64,000 nucleotides of DNA from Winogradskyella sediminis (lineage in GTDB: Bacteria > Bacteroidota > Bacteroidia > Flavobacteriales > Flavobacteriaceae). The notes under the pieces were generated by a model, which saw only the letters and a list, made by a program, of their open reading frames with translations, did no database searches and was not told the origin of the DNA. This document shows positions 45,030 to 52,236 of this stretch, piece by piece. The position numbers and the translations under genes are program-made. The stretch covers positions 1,436,023 through 1,500,022 of the forward strand of contig NZ_QUNH01000001.1 in NCBI RefSeq assembly GCF_003387355.1, in the 5' to 3' direction. Each line of letters begins with the position of its first letter. Position 1 is the first letter of the stretch.

Positions 45030-45076
45030 CAAGTTGTTTGTCGATAGCAATATCCAACAACTAAAGACTAACAACT
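45030..45076 (+). promoter_or_regulatory. Hairpin in the nqrD-nqrE spacer
   Basis: AGTTGTT (45032-45038) can pair with AACAACT at 45056-45062 or with a second AACAACT at 45070-45076, so two alternative hairpins exist. The following Cys-poor spacer has no T run, so it is more likely a processing or stability element than a terminator. Confidence 0.4.
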
Positions 45077-45089
45077 AAAAACATAATAT

Positions 45090-45833
45090 ATGGAACATAT
45101 AGAATTATTTTTCAAATCGATCTTTGTAGACAACATGGTTTTTGCATACTTCTTAGGTATGTGTTCTTACTTAGCAGTGTCTAAAAAAGTATCAACAGCA
45201 GTTGGTTTAGGAGCTGCGGTAATTTTTGTATTAGCAATTACAGTGCCTTTAAACTGGTTATTAGATCAGTATCTTTTACAAGAAGGAGCTTTAACATGGT
45301 TAGGACCAGAATATGCGGATTACGATTTAGGTTTTTTATCTTTTATCATGTTTATTGCAACGATTGCAACCATGGTACAGTTAGTTGAAATCATTGTAGA
45401 AAAGTTTTCACCTTCATTATATAATTCTTTAGGTATCTTTTTACCGTTAATCGCGGTTAATTGTGCAATTTTAGGTGGTTCTTTATTTATGCAATCGCGT
45501 GAAATTGAAACCTTAGGATTAGCGCTGAACTATGGAATTGGTTCTGGAATTGGTTGGTTTTTAGCTATTGTTGCTATTGCTGCAATTAGAGAGAAAATTA
45601 GATATAGCAATGTACCTGCACCATTAAGAGGGTTAGGGATTACATTTATTATTACAGGCCTAATGGCTATTGGTTTTATGAGCTTTGGTGGTATGTTAAC
45701 TGGAGGTGAAGAAGAAGCAACAGAAGAAACAAGTAAAGATACTGTTGGAATGTTAACAACGACTTCAACAGATGTAAAAAATGAGACTTCTAGTCTTGTT
45801 ATAGAAACAACTAACGATACGGATAAAAATTAA
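45090..45833 (+). CDS. nqrE: Na+-translocating NADH:quinone reductase subunit E, with C-terminal tail
   Basis: 247 residues, about six membrane helices, partner of NqrD. Cys residues at [10 protein letters not shown] (Cys25) and [11 protein letters not shown] (near 124) fit the intramembrane iron-sulfur site. The NqrE core ends near residue 202 (MSFGGM), and well-known NqrE proteins are about 200 residues. Here an extra tail of about 45 residues rich in Glu, Thr, Ser and Asp follows ([14 protein letters not shown], then TTNDTDKN). nqrF starts 2 bp after its stop. Confidence 0.96.
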   Translation: MEHIELFFKSIFVDNMVFAYFLGMCSYLAVSKKVSTAVGLGAAVIFVLAITVPLNWLLDQYLLQEGALTWLGPEYADYDLGFLSFIMFIATIATMVQLVEIIVEKFSPSLYNSLGIFLPLIAVNCAILGGSLFMQSREIETLGLALNYGIGSGIGWFLAIVAIAAIREKIRYSNVPAPLRGLGITFIITGLMAIGFMSFGGMLTGGEEEATEETSKDTVGMLTTTSTDVKNETSSLVIETTNDTDKN

Positions 45834-45835
45834 TA

Positions 45836-47149
45836 ATGAATATGGTATTAGCAGCAAGCACTTTAGGAACGGTTATTACTACCGTTATAGCCTTTTTAGT
45901 AGTTACTTTATTATTGGTATCGCTTTTACTTGTAGTGAAACAAAAATTGTCCCCTTCAGGACCTGTAAAAATCACTATTAATGGTGAACGTGAAATTGAA
46001 GTAGGATCAGGTGATACATTATTAAGTACACTTGGATCTCAAAAGATATTTTTACCATCTGCATGCGGTGGTGGTGGTACTTGTATTCAATGCGAGTGTC
46101 ATGTATTATCTGGTGGTGGTGAAGCTTTACCAACAGAAACACCTCACTTTTCTAGAAAAGAATTAGCACATGGTGCACGATTATCTTGCCAAGTGAAAGT
46201 GAAACAAGATATGGAAATTACAATTCCAGAAGAAGTATTTGGAATTAAGAAATGGGAAGCGACCGTTGTACGTAACTATAACGTGGCCTCATTTATTAAG
46301 GAGTTTGTTGTTGAAATTCCTGAAGACATGGGTTATAAAGCTGGTGGTTACATTCAGATTGAAATTCCTAGTTGTGAGGTTAAATTCTCTGATATGGATA
46401 TTACAGCACATCCAGAGGAACACGAAACACCAGACAAATTTCAAGCAGAATGGGATAAATTTAATTTATGGCCATTAGTAATGAAAAATGACGAAACTGT
46501 AGAACGAGCTTATTCTATGGCTTCTTATCCTGCAGAAGGACGTGAGATTATGCTTAACGTTCGTATTGCAACTCCGCCATGGGATCGTGCTAAAAACGGT
46601 TGGATGGATGTTAATCCAGGTGTAGCATCGTCTTATATTTTTAATCAAAAACCAGGTGATAAAGTGGTGATTTCTGGACCTTATGGTGAATTCTTTATCA
46701 ATGAATCAGATAGCGAAATGCTTTACGTTGGTGGTGGAGCAGGTATGGCACCAATGCGTTCTCACTTATATCACTTATTTAAAACTTTAAAAACAGGTCG
46801 TAAAGTTACTTATTGGTATGGTGGACGTTCTAAGCGCGAATTATTCTATTTAGAACACTTCCGTGAGTTAGAAAGAGATTTTCCTAACTTTAAATTTTAC
46901 TTAGCATTATCTGAACCTATGGAAGAAGATAATTGGAAAGTAAAAGAAAACATAGATGCACCAGGAGATGGATTTGTAGGCTTTATTCACAATTGTGTTA
47001 TTGATAACTATTTAAGTCATCACGAGTCTCCAGAAGACATAGAATTATATTTCTGTGGACCTCCATTGATGAATCAGGCTGTTCAGAAAATGGGTGAAGA
47101 TTTTGGTATCCCAGATGAGCATATTAGATTTGATGACTTTGGAGGGTAA
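45836..47149 (+). CDS. nqrF: Na+-translocating NADH:quinone reductase subunit F
   Basis: NADH-oxidising subunit, 437 residues. One N-terminal helix (about 12-34) anchors it. A 2Fe-2S ferredoxin domain follows with Cys77, Cys83, Cys86 and Cys118 (SACGGGGTCIQC and LSCQVK), then an FAD domain (RAYSMASYP) and a NADH domain (YVGGGAGMAPMRSH, YWYGGRSKREL, ELYFCGPPLMNQAV). The C-terminus is the usual FDDFGG. Last gene of the operon, closed by the terminator at 47167-47198. Confidence 0.97.
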   Translation: MNMVLAASTLGTVITTVIAFLVVTLLLVSLLLVVKQKLSPSGPVKITINGEREIEVGSGDTLLSTLGSQKIFLPSACGGGGTCIQCECHVLSGGGEALPTETPHFSRKELAHGARLSCQVKVKQDMEITIPEEVFGIKKWEATVVRNYNVASFIKEFVVEIPEDMGYKAGGYIQIEIPSCEVKFSDMDITAHPEEHETPDKFQAEWDKFNLWPLVMKNDETVERAYSMASYPAEGREIMLNVRIATPPWDRAKNGWMDVNPGVASSYIFNQKPGDKVVISGPYGEFFINESDSEMLYVGGGAGMAPMRSHLYHLFKTLKTGRKVTYWYGGRSKRELFYLEHFRELERDFPNFKFYLALSEPMEEDNWKVKENIDAPGDGFVGFIHNCVIDNYLSHHESPEDIELYFCGPPLMNQAVQKMGEDFGIPDEHIRFDDFGG

Positions 47150-47166
47150 TCTAAAGAATCTATATA

Positions 47167-47198
47167 AAAAAAACCAACTCAATTGAGTTGGTTTTTTT
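47167..47198. terminator. Perfect palindromic terminator after nqrF
   Basis: The arms AAAAAAACCAACTC and GAGTTGGTTTTTTT flank AATT, a fully self-complementary sequence with A and T runs, 18 bp past the nqrF stop. It probably ends the convergent receiver gene as well. Confidence 0.9.
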
Positions 47199-47220
47199 GT
47201 TTAAACTTTAATTTTAAATG

Positions 47221-47634
47221 CTATAGTGCTGAATCTTTTTCTTCTCTTGTACTCAAAATATCCTTTAAAGTGTCAATAGAAATAGGCTTAATAATGTAAT
47301 TAGAAACAGACTTATACCGTTTTGCTCTGTCTAAGTCAACAGGATCAATAGATGAGCTTACGATGTAGATAGTAACTAATTTATGTGATTCTATCTTAAC
47401 AAATTCATCTAGAAATTCCCACCCATCCATAATGGGCATATTGATATCTAATAAAATCATATCTGGTACTTGTTCACCAGTATTCATTATAGGTTTTAAA
47501 TTGTTAATGGCTTCTTGCCCATTTTTAAAGATCATGAATGAATTACAAAAATCAGATAATTCCATCATTCTTTTTGCACCGAAAATAAATATCGGATCAT
47601 CATCGATGATACATGCAACGTCAATTTTGTTCAT
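47221..47634 (-). CDS. Single-domain response regulator (receiver)
   Basis: 137-residue CheY-like receiver with no output domain. Acidic pocket DDDP (residues 11-14), phosphoacceptor Asp63 in MILLDINMPIMDGWEF, Ser/Thr switch in IVSSSID, and Lys in YIIKPIS. It overlaps the PAS kinase upstream by 14 bp, so the two are translationally coupled and surely partners. As it lacks an output domain it must signal by protein contact or in a phosphorelay. It could also serve the two orphan paralogous kinases at 17-20 kb (inference). Confidence 0.92.
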   Translation of the reverse strand: MNKIDVACIIDDDPIFIFGAKRMMELSDFCNSFMIFKNGQEAINNLKPIMNTGEQVPDMILLDINMPIMDGWEFLDEFVKIESHKLVTIYIVSSSIDPVDLDRAKRYKSVSNYIIKPISIDTLKDILSTREEKDSAL

Positions 47635-49114
47635 ATGTTTTTAAATGTATATAAAAGGTTGTTCCTTCGTTAACTTTACTTTCAACTTCAATTTTTCCAC
47701 CGATAGCTTCTACTTGATTTTTAGTAATAAAGAGTCCTAACCCACGAGAGTCGGCATGTTTATGAAATGTTTTGTACATGCCAAATAATTTTGCACCATA
47801 TTTTTCTAAGTCAATACCCTGACCATAATCTCTTATTTCTAAGATTGCAAAGTTATCTTTAAGGCTAGCGTTTACTTCAATTTTAGCCGGTTCTGTTGGC
47901 TTTTTATACTTTATTGCATTGGTTAAAAAATTTAGTAATATACTATCTAAATAAGCAGGTACGGCTTTAATTATTATCTCTGGAGCAATATTAATAGAAA
48001 TCGTAGTTTGAGAATCTAATAGAAGTGCAGAAATACTTGAATAGGCTTTATTAAAATTTTCTAATAAGTTTAAAGGTTCTGTCTTTAAGTCTTTTTGAAT
48101 ATTAATAGCAGCAACTTCATTTAAGTTTTCTACTGTTTCTCCCAAATGGGTTACAGCTTGATTCAATAAAGGAAAAATTTCATTGTCTGTGGTTTCTGGC
48201 AAATCCATTTTTACAATATCGAGTAACATATCGAGATTACCATAATGAGATCTAAGATTGTGAGAGACGATATGTGCAAAATTTAGCAAACGCTTATTTT
48301 GGTCTTCTGTGGTAGTTAATAATTGTGAAACTTTTTTACTGGTTTTTTTTACGTCAGTAACATCATTTATTTGCGCCACAAAATGCACAGGCTGCCCATT
48401 ATTGTCTCTAACAATTGACATAGATAATTGGGCCCAAATGATTTCGTGCTGCTTGCTAATGTAGCGCTTTTCTGTTTCAAAGTGATCGATTTTACCACTC
48501 AACATACCAATCATGGCTTTATTATCTTTCCTTAAATCCTCAGGATGTGTGAGGTCTACAAAACTTAATTTTTTTATTTCGGCTTTGGTATATCCAAAAG
48601 TGTCGCAAAGACTTTGGTTGACATCAATCCAATTGCCATCCAGGTCTACTATGGCCATGCCGACTAATGCTGTTTCAAAAGTTTTTCTGAGTTGCTCTTC
48701 TTTATAGGCAAGCTGTTTAGCATTCTTCGTTTTTTTATCAATGTCTTGAAATAGCCCTTGTACCAAAATACATTGGTCATCTTTAACAATGGGAATTCCA
48801 ATTGCTCTTACCCATATATCTTTTCCTGTATATGTCGTTATTTGTACTTCTACATCAAAGTCTTCTTTAAGTTCTATACAATTAGAAAATAATTGAGATA
48901 TAGTATCTCGGCAATGGCCTTCTTTGTAAAAGGACAGGCCAGCTTCCACATCAGGTTTGTAATCTAAGGGAACTTCGTGAATTTTTTTTGTTTGACTGCT
49001 CCAGTTTAATGTAGAGGATGTAGGATCATACTCCCAGGTACCGATAGTGACACGTTCCTGGATGAATTCTAATAAATCAATTCTACTTTTGTTCTGCGTA
49101 TTAGGGATAGACAA
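47621..49114 (-). CDS. Double-PAS histidine kinase coupled to the receiver
   Basis: Cytoplasmic sensor kinase. A PAS_3-like domain (about residues 30-135 of the longest frame; GTWEYDPTSSTLNW) is followed by a PAS domain (about 155-265; DGNWIDVNQSLCDTFGYT). Then come the dimerisation helix with IVSHNLRSHYGNLD (phosphoacceptor His) and an ATPase domain (NFLTNAIKYKK, RDYGQGIDLE, GLGLFITKNQVEA). It is a paralogue of the two kinases at 17-20 kb. No ATG occurs in the first 160 codons. The TTG at 49144 lies in a TATATTTG -7 box, so the TTG at 49114 is preferred (about 497 residues). Confidence 0.85.
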   Translation of the reverse strand: MSIPNTQNKSRIDLLEFIQERVTIGTWEYDPTSSTLNWSSQTKKIHEVPLDYKPDVEAGLSFYKEGHCRDTISQLFSNCIELKEDFDVEVQITTYTGKDIWVRAIGIPIVKDDQCILVQGLFQDIDKKTKNAKQLAYKEEQLRKTFETALVGMAIVDLDGNWIDVNQSLCDTFGYTKAEIKKLSFVDLTHPEDLRKDNKAMIGMLSGKIDHFETEKRYISKQHEIIWAQLSMSIVRDNNGQPVHFVAQINDVTDVKKTSKKVSQLLTTTEDQNKRLLNFAHIVSHNLRSHYGNLDMLLDIVKMDLPETTDNEIFPLLNQAVTHLGETVENLNEVAAINIQKDLKTEPLNLLENFNKAYSSISALLLDSQTTISINIAPEIIIKAVPAYLDSILLNFLTNAIKYKKPTEPAKIEVNASLKDNFAILEIRDYGQGIDLEKYGAKLFGMYKTFHKHADSRGLGLFITKNQVEAIGGKIEVESKVNEGTTFYIHLKTYEQN

Positions 49115-49141
49115 AATAGATAGTATATAGGGGTTAAGTGA

Positions 49142-49149
49142 CAAATATA
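49142..49149 (-). promoter_or_regulatory. -7 box for the PAS kinase/receiver operon
   Basis: TATATTTG on the minus strand, 27 bp before the TTG at 49114. It covers the more distal TTG at 49144. Confidence 0.55.
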
Positions 49150-49227
49150 AATTTAATTCTGTAGGTTTTATGTGTTAAAACCATGATTTCTCAACATTAT
49201 ACCCATAGTTACATCAGCTTATTATAG

Positions 49228-49605
49228 CTATTTGTACTCCATAATTAAGTATATAGACGTGGTCTCACCTATATTTAAAACTTCGTGCGAAGTGATAGAA
49301 TCTTTACTAAACGTATACCCTGTCGGAACGTTTACTTCTCGTGTTCCTGAGTGATCTGTAATTCTAAATTTACCACCAGCTAAGGTATATCCAACATGTG
49401 GATTGTGGTAATGTTTCTCGTGTCCAACGCCAGGTTCAAAAGTGCATTTAAGCACTCTTAGTTCTTTATTCTCTTCTAAAACCTCGCAAACTGCATGGCC
49501 TTTCCAACCGGCTTGTAATGGGTCTGGTAATGGTGATTGATTTTTACAACTCATAATTACCGTGGCAAAAACTAAAATAATGGTTAATGATGTTTCGATT
49601 TTCAT
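49228..49605 (-). CDS. Cupin-fold lipoprotein
   Basis: 125 residues. The lipoprotein signal has a hydrophobic IILVFATVIMS and the lipobox Cys in MSCKNQS. A single cupin domain follows: PGVGHEKHYHNPHVGYTLAGG (motif 1 with His residues that could bind metal) and GYTFSKDSITSHEVLNIGE (motif 2 His). Its role is unknown; single-domain cupins include sugar-binding, dioxygenase and regulator proteins. It lies between the kinase gene and the divergent DUF4846 gene. Confidence 0.82.
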   Translation of the reverse strand: MKIETSLTIILVFATVIMSCKNQSPLPDPLQAGWKGHAVCEVLEENKELRVLKCTFEPGVGHEKHYHNPHVGYTLAGGKFRITDHSGTREVNVPTGYTFSKDSITSHEVLNIGETTSIYLIMEYK

Positions 49606-49864
49606 ACATTCTATTTCAAAGCAATATACTTATATTAAGTCAAAAAGAATTATATCAACGAATTCAATAAAATGGCTTCCACAAACTTAAGATTTGACAG
49701 ATGATCAAAAATTTATTTAAATAAAACAAGAAATAATATAACTCAAATATTAAGAGAATTAATACAAGATAATTTGTAATTTGGTTATAGGTTTTTCTTT
49801 GAGTAAGAAATTGAAATTCAGTATTGTGTATACGAAAACTAATAAATTCTGCGTTAGTTGGAGT

Positions 49865-50731
49865 ATGAAGAAAATTATACTCGTCCTTTTAATCTTAACA
49901 TCACTTGCCGTTTTAGCGTTTCAGTTTAGACCAGTAAAAAAAGTGGTTAGTATCGTTAAATCAAGTATTGAAACACCAAGTCTTATTAATAAAGATAGTT
50001 TAACGATTGCATCTAGGGTTAATATTCCTGAAGGTTATAAACGTGTCAATTATGCCAAAGGAAGTTTTGAAGCGTATCTCAGGAATTACAAATTAAAAGC
50101 CTATGGAAGTAAAATCATTAATTACGATGACACCAACTATTTCTGGCAAGGAGGTCATATTGGAGTTTTAGAAGTCCCTGTACCTAAAAATGGATTACAA
50201 CAATGTGCAGATGCACTAATAAGAATACGAAGTGAATACCTGTGGGACAACAATAGAAAAAACGAAATAGGTTTCAATTTTACGTCTGGGCATTATTGTT
50301 CTTGGACCAAATATGCTGAAGGGTATAGACCAAAAATTAACGGGAATAAAGTCACGTTTTATAAAACGGCAAGGGCCAATACTTCAAAAGACAACTTCTA
50401 TAAATATTTGAATTTAATTTATATGTACTCTGGGACATTATCGTTGTACAATGAGTTAGAAACCGTTAAAGCGAAAGATTTAAAAATTGGCGATATGCTT
50501 ATTAAAGGAGGTTCACCGGGCCATATCGTTATGATTGCAGATGAAGTTATAAATGAGAATGGTGAAAAGTTATTTTTATTGTTTCAAGGTAATACTCCAG
50601 CCCAAAGTGTACATTTGGTTAAAAATCTACAAGCGCCTTCGATTTCTCCGTGGTACAAGTTGGAAGACGACGTGATGATTCAGGTGTCAAATTATACATT
50701 TGTGAGCTCAAAATATGTGCGTTTTAAATAG
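49865..50731 (+). CDS. DUF4846-like exported protein
   Basis: 288 residues from MKKIILVLLILTSLAVLAFQF at 49865 (N-terminal signal or anchor). An upstream in-frame extension of 28 residues has no support. Conserved-looking stretches are RVNIPEGYKRVNYAKGSFEA, WQGGHIGVLEVPVPKNGLQ, ADALIRIRSEYLW, GHYCSWTKYAEGYRP and LKIGDMLIKGGSPGHIVMIA. This matches what I know of DUF4846, a family of unknown function with a C-terminal NlpC-like look (GSPGHIVMIAD). It precedes the small protein and apbE. Confidence 0.8.
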   Translation: MKKIILVLLILTSLAVLAFQFRPVKKVVSIVKSSIETPSLINKDSLTIASRVNIPEGYKRVNYAKGSFEAYLRNYKLKAYGSKIINYDDTNYFWQGGHIGVLEVPVPKNGLQQCADALIRIRSEYLWDNNRKNEIGFNFTSGHYCSWTKYAEGYRPKINGNKVTFYKTARANTSKDNFYKYLNLIYMYSGTLSLYNELETVKAKDLKIGDMLIKGGSPGHIVMIADEVINENGEKLFLLFQGNTPAQSVHLVKNLQAPSISPWYKLEDDVMIQVSNYTFVSSKYVRFK

Positions 50732-50739
50732 CAAGTTTG

Positions 50740-50747
50740 TATTTTTG
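50740..50747 (+). promoter_or_regulatory. Possible -7 box directly before the small ORF of the apbE cluster
   Basis: TATTTTTG only 4 bp before the ATG at 50752. If used, the mRNA would be nearly leaderless. No -33 TTG at the right distance, so chance is possible. Confidence 0.35.
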
Positions 50748-50751
50748 TATC

Positions 50752-51129
50752 ATGAGCAAACCATTAACACCGCAAGAAATTCATAATCTCGCCATGAACC
50801 ATGTAGGCAAGGACCTAGAAGCTCGTGGTTTTGAATTCATAGCAATTAATAGCAAGTTAAAACGCCATCCACAATTTGTGTGTATTGATAAAAATAGTCA
50901 GTATTATTTTGTGGTCGTCCGTGCTGTAATTTTGCCAGATAATCCTAATAATTATGATGTGGTTTGGATGGAAACCTTTAAAAAACACGCTTTTGAAAAA
51001 GATGCAAAGGTTTTATATGCAGGAGTTGGTCTAGGTAATCCAAACGGTGAAGATTTACCCATTTATCTTAACGAAGAGTATCTCATAGAATACAACGGCA
51101 TTCAAGTTATAGAAATGAATTTGAATTGA
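50752..51129 (+). CDS. Small conserved-looking cytoplasmic protein next to apbE
   Basis: 125 residues from MSKPLTPQEIHNLAMNHVG at 50752; a TTG start 15 bp upstream lies in the possible promoter box. There is no signal peptide or membrane helix, and the pattern is mixed alpha/beta: FEFIAINSKLKRHPQFVCID, YYFVVVRAVILPDNPNNYDV and KVLYAGVGLGNPNGEDLPIYL. From memory, similar proteins beside apbE in related bacteria carry the name NQR subunit F by association, yet this one has no Cys cluster and no FAD or NADH motifs. Its position between DUF4846 and apbE fits a role in NQR/flavin assembly (inference). Confidence 0.72.
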   Translation: MSKPLTPQEIHNLAMNHVGKDLEARGFEFIAINSKLKRHPQFVCIDKNSQYYFVVVRAVILPDNPNNYDVVWMETFKKHAFEKDAKVLYAGVGLGNPNGEDLPIYLNEEYLIEYNGIQVIEMNLN

Positions 51130-51170
51130 TACATCTATTTAGCTAACTACATTTTTTGAACTTCTTTTAT

Positions 51171-52148
51171 ATGAGAAATATACTTTACTTGTGTCTTACT
51201 GTGCTACTTTTTTCGTGTACTCTAGAGCCTAAGAACATTAAAATTAGTGGTCCTGTTTTCGGTACAGGCTACAATATTCAATACTTCACGTCAAACGATG
51301 TGAATTATAAACCTCAATTTGATAGTATTTTTAATGCTATCAATCAATCGATGTCTACTTACATTCCAGATTCTAAAATATCTAGATTAAACAAAGGTGA
51401 AGCTATCGTGGTAGATGAACATTTTAAACGCGTTTTTCAGAAGGCAAAAGAAATTTATAGAGCTACAGAAGGAGCATTTGACCCTACCATAGGATCGGTT
51501 GTGAATGCATGGGACTTTGGGCCAGAAGGTAAGATAGTGAATATTGATAGCACAACCATAGATAGTTTAATGCGCTCTGTTGGGTATAACCGTATGGGAT
51601 TGAGAGCGGATAAGGTGGTTAAAAGCTCAAAATCGTTTTTAGACTTTAATGCCATTGCAAAAGGGTATGGTGTAGATGTTATTGGCGAATTTTTAGAAAG
51701 CAGAAATATTAAAGATTATTTAGTTGAAATCGGAGGTGAAATTCGTGTTCGTGGGCTTAATCTAGATAAAAAATCACCATGGAAAGTGGGCATCGATGAT
51801 CCTAATTTTGAAGGCGAACAGTCCTACTCTAAAGTCATTCCGTTACAAGGTGAAGCGATGGCTACTTCTGGAACTTACCGCAAATTTAAAGTCGATGAAA
51901 ACGGAAATCGCTATGCACACATTATTGATACCAAAACAGGCTATCCTTCAAAAACAAATATCCTTAGTGTATCTGTATTGGCAGAAGATTGTATGACGGC
52001 AGATGCATATGCTACAGCTTTTCAAGCTATGGGCATTGAAAAAGTAACTGAGTTTTTATACAAACATTCAGAATTAAAAGCGTTTATTATTTTTGAGAAT
52101 GATGACAACGAGTTTGAAACTTTGACGTTAAATAACTTTCCTGACTAG
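51171..52148 (+). CDS. apbE: FAD:protein FMN transferase (ApbE), lipoprotein
   Basis: Attaches FMN covalently to Thr residues of NqrB and NqrC, using FAD as donor, at the periplasmic face. It is 325 residues from MRNILYLCLTVLLFSC at 51171 (signal with lipobox LFSC). The TTG 15 bp upstream is rejected. Motifs: GPVFGTGYNIQYF, ISRLNKGEA, GAFDPTIGSVVNAWDFG, LDFNAIAKGYGVDVIGEFL, YLVEIGGEIRVRG, ATSGTYRKF, HIIDTKTGYPS and AEDCMTADAYATAFQAMG. Its substrate proteins are encoded 7-10 kb upstream, so the genes are functionally linked though not in one operon. Confidence 0.95.
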   Translation: MRNILYLCLTVLLFSCTLEPKNIKISGPVFGTGYNIQYFTSNDVNYKPQFDSIFNAINQSMSTYIPDSKISRLNKGEAIVVDEHFKRVFQKAKEIYRATEGAFDPTIGSVVNAWDFGPEGKIVNIDSTTIDSLMRSVGYNRMGLRADKVVKSSKSFLDFNAIAKGYGVDVIGEFLESRNIKDYLVEIGGEIRVRGLNLDKKSPWKVGIDDPNFEGEQSYSKVIPLQGEAMATSGTYRKFKVDENGNRYAHIIDTKTGYPSKTNILSVSVLAEDCMTADAYATAFQAMGIEKVTEFLYKHSELKAFIIFENDDNEFETLTLNNFPD

Positions 52149-52236
52149 AAAAAACGACATTCAGCAGTTAAAAACCCACTTTTAAAAGCTAATAGGCTTT
52201 CAGTTTGTAATTTGTTGTAGTTTTAGCTACAATATT

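Noticed and set aside
47432..47644. 70-codon frame opposite the receiver gene
   Set aside because: Shadow frame; the receiver has all its catalytic residues in the other strand.
50752..51129. Calling the small protein NQR subunit F
   Set aside because: It lacks the Cys cluster and FAD/NADH motifs, and a complete nqrF is at 45836-47149.
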